A stretch of DNA of 64,000 nucleotides from Plasmopara viticola (GCA_001695595.3 MBPM02000120.1:62001-126000), one strand, 5' to 3'. Counted from the first letter of the stretch, positions 10,475-20,456 are shown. Translations and numbers: made by a program. The notes: generated by a model from the sequence alone, not told the origin.

Positions 10475-11856
10475 TGTGAACCGGCTTGTATGCCAAGGGC
10501 CGCTGTCATGATCTTTCGGCGCGGTCCTGGTAAGTCTTTTGTCATAATGTCCGCCAGCATGTTTTCGGTCTCGCAATATTCAAGATGTATTTCGCCACGC
10601 TTGACTTCGTCGCGAGTGTGGTGGTACTTGATGTCGATGTGTTTGGCTTGGCCGTGATTGACAGGATTCTCGGTCATCTTGAGGCACGACTGGTTGTCAT
10701 CAAGAATCTTGAGCTCCGGTCCAGGCTCACCTGCCGCATCCAGAATCTCGCACAGTAAGCGATGAACCCATTTACCTTCTTGAACCGCTAAGCTTAGAGC
10801 AATGTACTCAGCTTCGCTGGTTGACAATGAGACGCTTGACTGTTTTTTACTTCCCCAGCTTACCGGAGCATTCATCAGTATGAAAGCGAATCCAGAAGTC
10901 GACTTGCGATCATCCATACCAAATCGCTTGAGAATGTCATTGATATATCGCCGTTGACACATTGTAACACTGCCGTTGTCATTGTCTACAAGCTCGATGC
11001 CCAGGACAAACGCGCACTTGCCACTATCGGTCATCTCAAAGCGATTCTTTAAGGCAATTTTTGTATCCACAATCAATGCTGTTGAACTCCCGGTAATCAA
11101 AACATCATCGACATATACCAGAAGTAGCGCGCAGCCGTTGTTCGAGACCTTGATGTAAAGGCACGGATCGAAGGCTGAAACTTGATATCCAATCGAGCAC
11201 ACAAACTCATCAAAAGTCTCATTCCATACGCGAGAAGCTTGTTTCAGACCATAAATTGCCTTGTCGAGTACAAGACAGTCAAATTCTTTGTCAAGTTCAA
11301 CTCCTTCTGGTGTAGTGCAGTAAACAACTTCCTTCATCCTTCCATACAGAAAAGCTGTCACAACGTCCAATTGATCAAGTGGCCACTCAAAGTACTTCGT
11401 CAAAGCGATGACCATCCGTAACGTCACGTACTTGACCACAGGCGAAAACGTTTCTGTATAGTCGATTCCGTATTTTAGTCGAAAACTCTTTGCCACGAGT
11501 CGAGCCTTGTATTTCTCGATTGAGCCGTCGGCCTTTCGCTTGATCTTAAAAACCCACTTAGTTCCGATAGCTTGAAGTCCTGATGGCAACTTTGCAGCTC
11601 GAAAGACTTGACGAAGCCGCATTGAATCGAGCTCCGCACAAATGGCTTTGCGCCAGTGAAGCTGATCGGGTCCACTTATAGCTTCTTGATAAGTGGTTGG
11701 CTCGGATAAGTCGTAAGCTTCGACAGCGTTTACACTCGCACGCCAGAATGTCGGTGAAGTTGAGTCTGTGTTTTCGTCTTTGGAAGCATGAGCTTCTCGG
11801 CCAACACTAGATCCTGTTTGCATACGAGATTGTCGCTTGGTTCGACGTGAGTCCAT
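10471..11856 (-). pseudogene. pol: Element E RT fused to a truncated RNase H (461-codon open frame)
   Basis: Long open frame with complete Copia RT: AIGTKWVFKIKRKADGS at 96-112, LDQLDVVTAFLYG at 160-172 and YVDD at 248-251. At residue 316 (KRFGMDD) it jumps straight to RKSTSGFAFILMNAP. Compared with B, about 106 residues are missing in frame: the RT-RH connection and the RNase H DADWAGD motif with its first catalytic Asp. The rest of RNase H (STSEAEYIAL, DDNQSCLKM, HIDIKYHH) follows to the stop. RT may be intact, but RNase H should be inactive. Confidence 0.88.
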
Positions 11857-11984
11857 TTCTTCAGGAGCACTTGTTTCATCCTGTCCTGCTTCACGATACT
11901 CGGGACTTGAAGCTCTATCTGATTGACGCTGCTTGCGCTTACCTGTTTGCTTGAAGTTCGTCGTTTATGTGAAGCCTTCGTCTT

Positions 11985-12705
11985 CTATTTCGAGTGAGTA
12001 AAAGTCCATGTTTGCTTCCTCAATATCGTAAAAAAGTTGACTTCCAAATCACCAAAACTTGATTTATCAAACTTCACGTCCCGACTTATCACTATTTGCT
12101 GAGTTTGAATGTTGTAGACTCGATATGCTTTGGACATTTCTTCATAGCCCACAAATACACCAACTCGAGACTTGGGGTCCCACTTGAGCCTCTTTTCTTT
12201 CGGAGTCAAAACGTAGGCCCGACACCCAAAGACACGTATGTCCAACGCTTGGCTTGAGCTTGTGAATGATCTCGAATGGAGTCTTGTTTTTCATTTTTGG
12301 TGAGGGAAGGCGGTTCTTGATGTATACTGCAGTCATAGCGGCCTCTCCCCAAAAAATCTTGTCCAGTTGAGCGTGATGTAGTATGCTGCGTACAATAGTC
12401 ACAATCGTCCTTATTGCACGCTCAGCTCTTCCGTTGATTTGATGCGCGTATGGGACTGTTACCTGCTGCTCGATTCCCTCCTTCTCGTAAAACACTTTTA
12501 ACGAGTTGGTTGCAAACTCACGAGCTCCGTCATGACGTACGAACTTGACTTTCTTTCCAAATTGAGTCTGAACCTTCAAAATGTAAGTTTTGATTGCATC
12601 TTCGCTGTCCGATCTGGCTTGCAAGCAGAAACTCTTCATACATCCACTGGCCTCATCCACAATAAGTAGGAGATACTTGCTTTCACCAAGTGATACTTGC
12701 TCCAT
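11985..12705 (-). pseudogene. pol: Element E integrase core and tail
   Basis: Frame 12142-12705 has the integrase core: YLLLIVDEASGCM, FVRHDGAREF with the second catalytic Asp, and INGRAERAIRT with the Glu. A frameshift near 12240 moves the tail (DIRVFGCRAYVLTPKEKRLKW, FVGYEEMSKAYRVYN) into 11985-12245. A further shift near 11990-12040 leaves the acidic linker unreadable until the RT frame. The first catalytic Asp region near 12710-12740 is also out of frame. Confidence 0.82.
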
Positions 12706-12798
12706 TGGGCCGCAGATGTCAAAGTGGAGAAGCTCAAAGGAGGCAAATCAACGCTTGTCAGGATTACTTGGAAATGGTTATTGGACCATCTTGCCCTC

Positions 12799-13232
12799 TT
12801 AACACCCGTGACAAATGTTCGGCAAACTTGACATTGATGCATCACAAACGACTTTAATCATTCCACCAGCAATCATTTTGCGTAGCACATCACTAGGTGC
12901 GTGACCCAACCGTGCATGCAGGTCAATCTTGTTACTTGATTCAGTTATATTAGCCGATGGCCGTAAGGTCCGTAGCCAGTAAAGACCGTCAACTAGGTCG
13001 GCTGTTGCCACTATCCCTTTTGAATTCTTCGAATCAATGTCCATGCGGGCACCGTCAGATACCACTTGGAAGCAACCGCTTTTGTTGATCTGCGGGACAG
13101 AGAGCAGGTTCTTGCTCATCTTTGGAACGTAAAGCGCATCTTTGATTTCAATGTCGCGCATGCCACCGTTGGGTAGCACCACCCGCTCAAAAATGGTTCC
13201 CACACCCATAATTGCAGTTTTGCTTCCATCTG
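12799..13232 (-). pseudogene. pol: Element E protease C-terminus and integrase zinc domain
   Basis: Resumes after a frameshift at about 13230. It reads [18 protein letters not shown] and [16 protein letters not shown], then [10 protein letters not shown] with the zinc-binding His pair. It ends CHGC, the zinc-binding Cys pair, right before a TAA (12799-12801) that replaces the first of two Gln codons seen in J. Confidence 0.82.
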
Positions 13233-14204
13233 CTACCGCAAGTTCGCCACAATTTGTTCATCGAGAGTCCGAAACTTGGACTTGTCGTAGCAAATGTGGT
13301 GCGTGGCACCACTGTCAATGGCCCACATGCCTGGCATATCTTTGCCTGAAGACAGCTCGCATTCCAATGATACTGCAAATGCGATCCGATCGTATTCGCT
13401 GTCGTTGTTGTACCGAAACTGTACATTGCTTGCTCCGCGTCCACGGTTTTGTACGCCGCGTCGAGCTCCTCGATTGTCATCCTTTTGCTTGGTCCAGCAT
13501 CGTTCCGTCGTATTCCCCAATTTGCCGCAATATGTGCATTGGCGGGACTCTCTTTCGGCACTGAACGCCTTGGCTGCGTCTTCAGTTTTCACCGCTGAAG
13601 TCCTCTCACCTTGTCGTTTGATGTGCTCGATTGTCAGCACCTTCACAAAATCTTGCGTCCGCAATTCTGCACTGCTCATCTCCAAGTTTAGCACGACGTT
13701 CTCGTAGCCTTTTGGCAGACTCCGAAGCAAACAAATCGCGACGTCCTCATCCTCCATCTTGGCACCGATACTGCTTAGCTTGGCGCTGATGTTGAAAACC
13801 TCATTGCAGTGATGCAGGACGTTGTCGCCTTCCGCCATTTCCATGCTGAAAAATTGGCGCTTCAGGTAAATGCAACCAGCCTTTTGTGATCCGCCGTAAA
13901 GTGTTTTGATACGGATCCAGGCAGCATAGGCTTCTCCGCAGTTGTCGACTACATGATGAAAGTCCGCGTCCATGTGTAGTAGCATCAAGCCGAACGCAAT
14001 GTTGCTGGCTCTGACGTACTCATCGCTAGCGCGAGCATCAGTGAATGTCGGCGTGACCTCCCGATTCACCACGTGCCACACCGACTTGGTGAGAAACACG
14101 CCGCGCATGTATCGGCACCACGTAGCGTAGTTGTCCCCGTTAAATTTGTCGACAAGTACTTTTGACGAAACATTTTGCGTGGAGGACATGGTCGTTGGGC
14201 TCAT
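13233..14204 (-). pseudogene. gag: Element E Gag and protease start; zinc knuckle lacks its His
   Basis: 323 codons from the PBS ATG at 14204 (MSPTTM). Gag reads [20 protein letters not shown] at 19-38. The knuckle has C223, C226 and C236, but Asn at 231 where clade-2 sisters have His ([14 protein letters not shown]), so zinc binding is probably lost. The protease D297-S-G-A is present. The frame ends early at VANLR from a shift inside the protease. Confidence 0.87.
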
Positions 14205-14208
14205 AACC
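14196..14208 (-). other. Primer-binding site of E overlapping Gag start
   Basis: Minus strand GGTTATGAGCCCA, identical to that of the clade-1 elements although the LTRs are unrelated. Confidence 0.82.
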
Positions 14209-14461
14209 TGTTAATTGTCTGAGGCCAGAAGGTAAGGAAGGTTGAAGAAACGAAGTGAAGGGTCGTTTGCGTTGAAGCAAAGACACTTGACTGAGAGGAA
14301 GCAAATTTGGAAGTGATTGATTTATTGGGGTTTAAACTCCTACTACTCGTAAACATAACGTAATTACCTTAAGCCGTAAAAAGTAGAAACTATGTTGGAC
14401 CGAGGTTCAGATCGGACCGGGTTGGGTTGTGTACGTTACCTGAAACCCATAACCCTCAATA
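14209..14461 (-). repeat. 5' LTR of element E (253 bp)
   Basis: Same length as 10211-10463 and nearly identical over most of it, with a limited number of substitutions. Followed on the right by the TSD copy TCTTC. Confidence 0.88.
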
Positions 14462-14466
14462 TCTTC

Positions 14467-14739
14467 TTTTTGAAATTTTAGGTGCAGCTGTGAAGACAAA
14501 CCAGAGCTGAAGATTTTTGAAGATAATCAATCATGTATCAAGATGACGAAGAATCCGGTCGAGCCAAGCACATTGATATCAAGTATCATCACATCCGTGA
14601 CGAAGTCAAACGCGGTGAAGTCAAGCTTGAATCTTGCGAGACCTCGGCAATGCTGGCAGACATAATGACGAAGGCACTTCCAGGACCTCGTCATGCCGAC
14701 CTAATGAGGGCTTTCGGAATTCACGCTTGCTCGTATTGA
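14467..14739 (+). pseudogene. pol: Element B RNase H C-terminus
   Basis: Continues B after E. The early part is out of frame after loss of one base, and a 10-bp deletion removes the residues N-H-G seen in K. The end is readable: [47 protein letters not shown] and stop. Confidence 0.85.
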
Positions 14740-14746
14740 GGGGGAG
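14738..14746 (+). other. Polypurine tract of B
   Basis: GAGGGGGAG directly upstream of the 3' LTR, overlapping the pol stop codon. Confidence 0.75.
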
Positions 14747-15107
14747 TATTGAAGGTAACCGGTTTCCCTCAGTTATATTCCGGTTTCCGAGGCTGTCCAA
14801 TACGAGCGGCTGTCCGACGGTTCAAACAAACAACGATGGCGTCATGAATAGACACATGGACAGGCGCACTCAAGATGATTGCGCCCGGATGGGAAGATGA
14901 TTGCGCCCGGATGGTAAGTTCTTCTGATTGGCTTAGATAAATGAATGGCTTAGATGTAGCAAAGAGTTGTGAACTAAGGACCAAAGGAATACTCTAATTT
15001 TGAAATCTTCTTTCTTCCTCACAAGTGTCTTCGCTCGGTTCTACCTCGCGCATACTCTTCACTACACGCTTCAACTCTTTGCCTTCGCTCCGCTCACCTT
15101 TCTAACA
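14747..15107 (+). repeat. 3' LTR of element B (361 bp, chimeric)
   Basis: Starts TATTGAAGGTAACCGGTT (clade-2 style) and ends CTCACCTTTCTAACA. The middle, about 14870-14975, is homologous to clade-1 LTRs. It includes the 22-bp tandem motif, TTCTGATTGGCTTAGATAAA and GTGAACTAAGGACC. The last 120 bp match only K. Confidence 0.85.
14872..14915 (+). promoter_or_regulatory. Tandem 22-bp LTR motif in B
   Basis: Two copies, period 22, of AAGATGATTGCGCCCGGATG plus two bases. K has one copy; A, F and (partly) the C, H and N/O LTRs have one or two. Sharing across clades and the position upstream of the predicted transcription start suggest a regulatory role. Confidence 0.4.
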
Positions 15108-15418
15108 GATATGCATTCATGATGAACGGCGGATGCATTTGCTGGCGAAGTAAGAAACAGCGAAAAGTTGCGTTGTCGTCAACCGAGGCAGAATACGTGG
15201 CGCTTTCCGAAGCTACCCAAGAAGCAGTTTGGCTCAAGTTCTTTCTGTGCGAAATCGGTGAAATGGCTTTTGATGAAGCGGTCAAGATATTCGAAGGTAA
15301 CCAAGGATCGATTGCGTTGGCCAAGAACCCGGGGTTCCACAAGCGTACCAAGCATATCGACATACGCCATCACTTTGTTCGCGAAAAGGCTGAAGACGGC
15401 CAAGTTTTGCCTGAGTAC
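15108..15418 (+). pseudogene. pol: Element F RNase H, middle part
   Basis: Clade-1 RNase H from YAFMMNGGCICWRSKKQRK through [56 protein letters not shown] to LPEY, in one open frame. The catalytic EDNQ Asp is replaced by Gly (EGNQ). Element B cuts it on the left and element G on the right. The reading frame resumes at 20048. Confidence 0.87.
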
Positions 15419-15702
15419 TGTTGGATTTCTGAAGCGAAGGAGTGGGGAGCGAAGCTTGCGGGGAGCGAAGAAGGCACTTGAGCTGTTGAAGGAAGATTCA
15501 AAAGTGATTCATTTAATGTTAGTTCTAGCTGATGAGACATGCACAAGCTCTTCCTATCATTTAGTTCGTCTAATCACAATCATTCCTTACTCGTCCAATC
15601 ATCCTGCTCGTCTATATACGTGCGATCGTATTGGACCGGTTCGGGCTAACCGGTCAATGGGTGCATCTGGTAAATTGTACCATAAACCGGTTACCCTTAA
15701 CA
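15419..15702 (-). repeat. 3' LTR of element G (284 bp)
   Basis: The minus strand starts TGTTAAGGGTAACCGGTT and ends AAATCCAACA, adjacent to PPT TTGAGGGGGCG (plus 15703-15713). Partner of 19756-20042 and homologous to the J LTRs. Confidence 0.9.
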
Positions 15703-15709
15703 CGCCCCC

Positions 15710-16290
15710 TCAATGCGAACACGCGTGGATGCCGAGAGCTATCATTATGTCCTTGTGACGTGGTCCTGGAAGAGCCTTGGTCATGATGTCCGCGAGCATG
15801 ATGGCTGTCTCGCAGTACTCCAGCTTGACTTCACCGCGTTTGACTTCATCATGGATGTGATGGTACTTGATGTCGATGTGCTTGGCACGTCCATGGTTCA
15901 CTATATTCTTCGTCATCTTGATGCATGACTGATTGTCCTCAAAGATTTTGAGTTACGGTGTGGTCTCATTCGCTGCCGTCGAAATCTCGTGCAGGAGATG
16001 ACGGATCCACTTGCCTTCTTGTATAGCCAGAATCAAAGCGATGTACTCTGCTTCGCTGGTAGAGAGCGACACACTTGACTGCTTCTTGCTTCTCCAACTG
16101 ATGGGTGCGTTCATCAATATGAACGCGTAGCCCGAAGTCGACTTGCGGTCCGTGTGGTCGCCTGCCCAGTCCGCGTCCGAGTATGCGCGGAAGTCCACTT
16201 TGTTTCCGGGCTTAAAACAGAGTCCATGCGACTTGGTTCCTTGGAGGTAGCGGAGAATTCTCTTGACTGTAGTCCAATGCTCGTCTCGAG
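15710..16290 (-). pseudogene. pol: Element G RNase H
   Basis: RNase H in the frames 15953-16198 ([38 protein letters not shown]) and 15710-15916 (MTKNIVNHGRAKHIDIKYHH, ADIMTKALPGPRHKD, GIHACSH stop). A stop lies between them near 15953, within the EDNQ region. Upstream it is out of frame with RT because of the one-base loss near 16290 that J also carries. Confidence 0.85.
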
Positions 16291-16893
16291 GGTTTTCATA
16301 AACCGCGACGCATATCCAACGGCAAAGGCGATATCCGGGCGAGTCGTTGTCATTAGATGCATAAGTGCACCGATTGCTTCACGGAACGGAACGCTTGTTG
16401 CTGTCGGCCTGTCACTTGGTACAAGTCGAGTGCTTGGGTGTGCCGGGCTTACAACGGGCTTGCTGTCGTGCATGCCGAAGCGCTTGAGTATGTCTTCGAT
16501 GTAGCGCCGCTGGCACACTATCACACTGCTGTCAGGGTTTTTCACCAGCTCCATACCCAAAACGAAGACGCATTCACCGCTGTCCGTCATCTCGAAGCGC
16601 GTCTTCAAGTCATTCTTGGTGCGCGCGATAAGGTCGGTCGAGCTTCCTGTGACGAGTACATCGTCGACGTAAGCCAGAAGCAGTACGCAGTGGACATCCA
16701 CAATCTTGATGTACAGGCAGGGATCGAAAGCCGAAACTTGGAAGCCGATGGAGCACACAAACTCGTCGAAGGTCTCGTTCCAAACTCGCGAGGCTTGCTT
16801 GAGTCCATAGATAGCCTTAACCAGCTCGAGACAGTCGAAGTCATCATCGAGCTCAACTCCTTCTGGCGTTGCGCAAAATACTTGCTCCTTCAT
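16291..16893 (-). pseudogene. pol: Element G reverse transcriptase, C-terminal two thirds
   Basis: Reads MKEQVFCATPEGVELDDDFD, AIYGLKQASRVWNETFDEFV, the LAYVDDVLVTGSS active site, RFEMTDSGECVFVLGMEL and RRYIEDILKRFGMHDSK to RPDIAFAVGYASRFMKTLE. The frame is then lost. It is separated from the upstream RT portion by a 13-bp deletion at about 16892, which removes the residues TAFLYG after LDVV. Confidence 0.87.
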
Positions 16894-18341
16894 GACGCCG
16901 TCACCACATCCAGTTGGTTGAGAGGCCAGTCGAAGTACTTGGCAATCGCAATGACCATTCGTAAGATTACATACTTGATAACAGGCGAGAATGTTTCCGT
17001 GTAGTCGATGCCGTACTTTTGCTTGAACCCCTTCGCAACTAGGCGCGCTTTATACTTCTCAGTCGATCCATCAGCTTTGCGCTTGATCTTGAATACCCAT
17101 TTGGTTCCAATGATGGCACGTTGTCCATTCGGTAGTTTTGCCGCTCGAAATACTCCACGAAGTCGCATCGACTCAAGCTCGTCTTGAATGGCTTTGCGCC
17201 AGTGCACCTGTTCCGGTCCATTAACTGCGTCTTGATATGTCGTTGGCTCGGAAAGGGCAGTAATTTCCACAGCGTTGGCGCTTGCTCGCCATGATCCATC
17301 CGCTGGAGACGTGCCGTCTTCGTGAACTTGGCCGTCTTTTTCTTCTTCACCCACCATAGTGGGCATGCCTGGTCGGCGTTTAGCTTGAGGCTGAGCGGAA
17401 TCTTTGGGGGGACTTGCTTCTTCCAAACCGATGTTTTGACTCGTTGAGCGCGTATTTGAGATTCTGTTACGCGAGCTTGAGTGGTTGGGCTTGCGCTCTC
17501 CTGTGTGTTTGAACTCCGTTGGTCCCGAGTCGTCGATATCGAGGGAGTCGAAGTCGAACAGCGAATCATGGTCGTCATCGTCCGAGCGTTCCGCAAAGTT
17601 ACCGAAGCTTGATTCGTCGAAGTTGACGTCGCGACTGATCACCACCTTCCCTGCTTTGATGTCAAAGACGCGGTATGCCTTAGAACGTTCCTCGTAGCCG
17701 ATGAAAATTCCCTCACGAGCCTTAGCGTCCCACTTGAGTCGTTTTTCTCCTGGTGTTAGGATTAAAGCCTTGCACCCAAATACTCGCATGTGTTTGACGC
17801 TTGGTTTGGTCTTGTACACAATTTCGTAAGGCGTTTTGGAGGGAACTTTTAGAGACGGTAGTCGATTTTTGATGTAGACCGCTGTCATTGCCGCTTCAGC
17901 CCAAAACGTTTTGTCCAAACCAGCGTGATGTAACATGGTGCGACCGATCGTAACGATAGTCCGGTTGGCTCGCTCTGCAGTGCCGTTTGTCTGGTGCGCG
18001 TAGCGTACTGTGGGCTGCACCTCGATGCCATGATCGTCGTAGAAAATCAATAGGGAGTTGGTTGCAAACTCCTTGGCCCCGTCATGACGCACAAATTTGA
18101 CCTTGGCACTGAACTGTTTCTCAACCCTGAGAATGTACTTGCGCAGACAGTCTTCACTTTCCGACTTGGCGCGCAAACAGAATCCAGCCATACACCCACT
18201 TGCCTCGTCCGTGATAATCAGCAAATATCTGCTGCCACCAAGCGACTCGTGCTCCATTGGACCGCAGTTGTCGAAGTGTAGAAACTCAAACGGGGCATTA
18301 TTAGGCTTGCTTGGATTGCTCGGGAATGGTTTTTGGACCAT
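16890..18341 (-). pseudogene. pol: Element G integrase and RT N-terminus (483-codon frame)
   Basis: Integrase core with D24 (LHFDNCGP), D87 ([10 protein letters not shown]) and E123 (NGTAERANRT), spaced DD35E. Then the tail FGCKALILTPGEKRLKWDAK and GYEERSKAYRVFD, and an acidic linker rich in DDDD and SLDIDDS at 250-275. RT begins at about 350 (WRASANAVEI, IIGTKWVFKIKRKADGS, IDYTETFSPVIKY). It ends at the 13-bp RT deletion (LDVVTAS). The extra Ile in AIIGTKW is shared with J only. Confidence 0.88.
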
Positions 18342-18377
18342 CTTCCCTTGTTGGCATCCTCGGCACAGACCAGGTGA

Positions 18378-19751
18378 CTAAAAGGGTGGCTTGGCGTCCT
18401 TGGTCATGTCGCTGTTGATCATTTTGCGAGGAACATCAACCGGAGCATGACCCATGCGAGCGTGCAAGTCTTCACCGCTACCTTGCACGACTGCATTGGC
18501 ACAGCGTTGCGGCGTTCGAAGCCAGTAGAGTCCGTTGATGAGATCCGCAGTCGCAACAACTTGCTTGGACTTCTTGCGAGCAACGTGCATCTTGGGCCCG
18601 TCAAATACAACCTGGAACTGGCCACTCTTGTTGATCTGCCGAGTCGACAGCAGATTCTTGCTTATGCTTGACACGTATAGCGCATCCTTTATTTCGATTT
18701 CACGCTCGTTGCCATTGGGTAGAATTACCCGTTCGATGATGGTCCCTACGCCCTTGATTTCAGCCTTGTTACCGTCGGCAATAGACAATTCGCCTTCGTG
18801 GTCTTCATGAAGCACGGCGAACTTGGTCTTGTCGTTGCATATGTGGTGCGTGGTACCACTATCAATGGCCCAGAGTCCCGATGCGTTGCTAGTCGTTGAC
18901 ATGCCGTATTCCAGCGAGACTGCGAAGGCGACTCGATCGTCGTAGTCGTTGTAGTCGTTACGCCACTGGACATTGTTGGCCACGCGTCCACGGTTGTTGC
19001 CGCCGCGCTTAGGGCCTCGATTCTCGTCCTTCTGCTTGGTGCAGCACCGCTCAGCCGAGTGCCCCAATTCTCCGCAGTACGTGCACTGGCGAGGCTCCCG
19101 ATCAGTGCTGAACGCACGTGCCGCGTCTTCAGTCTTGATCGCCAGAGTCTTCTCGCCCTGCCGCTTGATATGCTCGTTCGTTAGCACCTTGACAACTTCT
19201 TGCGCTCTCAGCTCCGCAGTGCTCATCTCCAGGTTCAACACCACGTTCTCGTAGCTCTTGGGGAGACTGCGCAGCAAGCAGATCGCCACGTCCTCGTCCT
19301 CCATCTTGGCGCCGATGCTGCTGAGCTTGGCGCTGATGTTGAGGACCTCGTTGCAAGGTTGTAGCACATTGCTGCCTTCCGACATCTCCATGCTGAAGAG
19401 CTGTCGCTTGAGATAGATGCGACCAGCCTTCTGGGATCCACCGTAAAGTGTCTTCACACGCACCCATGCGACCCATGCTATCTCGCAGTCATCGACAACG
19501 TGATGATGATCCGCGTCCATGTGGAGCAGCATAAGTCCGAAGGCGATGTTGTTGAGCTTGACGTACTCATCCTTGGCACGAGAGTCGGTGAAGGTAGGAG
19601 TCGTCTGGCGATTCACCACATGCCACGTTGACTTAGTCAGGAACACGCCACGCATGTAGCGGCTCCACGTTACGTAGTTGTCTCCGTTGAATTTGTCGAT
19701 GGAGACTTTGGTGGAAACGTCTTGCGCAGTGAACATGATAGTTGGGCTCAT
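18378..19751 (-). pseudogene. gag: Element G Gag, protease and integrase zinc domain
   Basis: Starts at the PBS ATG 19751 (MSPTIM); the same frame is open 22 codons further into the LTR. Gag reads [20 protein letters not shown]. The knuckle [14 protein letters not shown] is intact. Protease reads [12 protein letters not shown]. The integrase His pair is in [14 protein letters not shown] at 18378-18380 replaces Lys (AAA in J) just before the GLCRGC zinc cysteines. Gag and the protease motif are otherwise intact. Confidence 0.88.
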
Positions 19752-19755
19752 AACC
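19743..19755 (-). other. Primer-binding site of G overlapping Gag start
   Basis: Minus strand GGTTATGAGCCCA, unmutated, directly after the 5' LTR. Confidence 0.82.
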
Positions 19756-20042
19756 TGTTGGATTTTTGAAGCGAAGGAGTGGGATGCGAAGCTTGCGGGG
19801 AAGAGCGAAGAAGGCACTTGAGCTGTTGAAGAAAGATTCGAAAGTGATTATTTAATGTTAGTTCTAGCTGATGAGACATGCACTAGCTCTTCCTATCATT
19901 TAGTTCGTCTAATCAAAATCATTCCTTACTCGTGCAATCATCCTGCTCGTCTAATCAACGTGCGATCGTATTGGACCGGTTCGGGCTAACCGGTTAATGG
20001 GTGCAACTGGTACATTGTATCATAAACCGGTTACCCTTATCA
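19756..20042 (-). repeat. 5' LTR of element G (287 bp)
   Basis: Pairs with 15419-15702. The outer end reads TGATAAGGG on the minus strand where the partner has TGTTAAGGG. The TSD AGTAC follows. Confidence 0.88.
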
Positions 20043-20047
20043 AGTAC

Positions 20048-20233
20048 ATTTTGACATCGGAAATGCTGGCCGACCTCATGACCAAGCCGATATCTGCACC
20101 ACAACTTGCTATACTTCGAAGCCGACTTGGCATACAAGCGTCAAGAGCTGCCGAGTTGAGTGGGAGTGTTGAAGATGCGACGCCTCGATCAGCAGTGTTG
20201 TATCGGTTAGCTACCGGTACTAATATCAGTTAA
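20048..20233 (+). pseudogene. pol: Element F RNase H C-terminus
   Basis: Continues F after G in the same frame: ILTSEMLADLMTKPISAPQL, LRSRLGIQASRAAELSG, then through PPT GAGTGGGAG (20158-20166) into the LTR, stopping at 20231-20233. Clade-1 pol frames normally end inside the LTR. Confidence 0.85.
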
Positions 20234-20452
20234 CGTTGCGATCAAGCAACAGTGACGTCATGGATAGGCGGGTGTGCAGACGCACGCAAGATGATTGCTC
20301 CCGGATGGGAAGATGATTGCGCCCGGATGGTAAGTCATTCTGATTGGCTTAGATGAATCATTGGCTTAGAGGTAGCATGTAGTTGCGAACTAAGGACCTT
20401 TTATTATATTCCCTTTGCATTCTACCAACAAGTGCTCACTTCGACCTTTTCA
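20167..20452 (+). repeat. 3' LTR of element F (286 bp)
   Basis: Starts TGTTGAAGATGCGACG and ends CGACCTTTTCA. It carries TGACGTCA at 20253-20260, the 22-bp tandem motif at about 20288-20331 and a degenerate initiator (TTCCCTTTGCATTCT). To the right, sequence from the Gag-PR region of H begins, so F inserted into H. Confidence 0.83.
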
Positions 20453-20456
20453 TTAA

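Larger units (their letters stand above)
10211..14461 (-). mobile_element. Copia element E (clade 2) with both LTRs
   Basis: Inserted in B's RNase H. Perfect 5-bp target-site duplication TCTTC at 10206-10210 and 14462-14466. Both LTRs are exactly 253 bp. The order is 5' LTR, PBS, Gag, PR, INT, RT, a shortened RNase H, PPT, 3' LTR. It is broken by frameshifts, a stop and an in-frame 0.3-kb deletion. Confidence 0.92.
4188..15107 (+). mobile_element. Copia element B (clade 2), split by C and E
   Basis: Plus-strand element kept in three blocks: 4188-4889, 9552-10210 and 14467-15107. The blocks join in order at the exact target-site duplications of C (CTCAC) and E (TCTTC). Only the RT-to-3'-LTR half is in the window. 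The 5' half should lie left of element A. The 3' LTR (14747-15107) is chimeric (see findings). The right flank at 15108 enters the RNase H of F, so B inserted into F. Confidence 0.85.
15419..20042 (-). mobile_element. Copia element G (clade 2) with both LTRs
   Basis: Inserted in F's RNase H. Perfect target-site duplication AGTAC at 15414-15418 and 20043-20047. Both LTRs, PBS and PPT are present. It is highly similar to J, in opposite orientation. Broken by a TAG after the protease, a 13-bp deletion in RT and a frameshift before RNase H. Confidence 0.93.

Noticed and set aside
20250..20290. 13-bp match GTGTGCAGACGCA between the F LTR and the satellite monomer
   Set aside because: Short, not extended on either side and absent from the other LTRs; a chance match is adequate. 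I do not claim that the satellite derives from an LTR.
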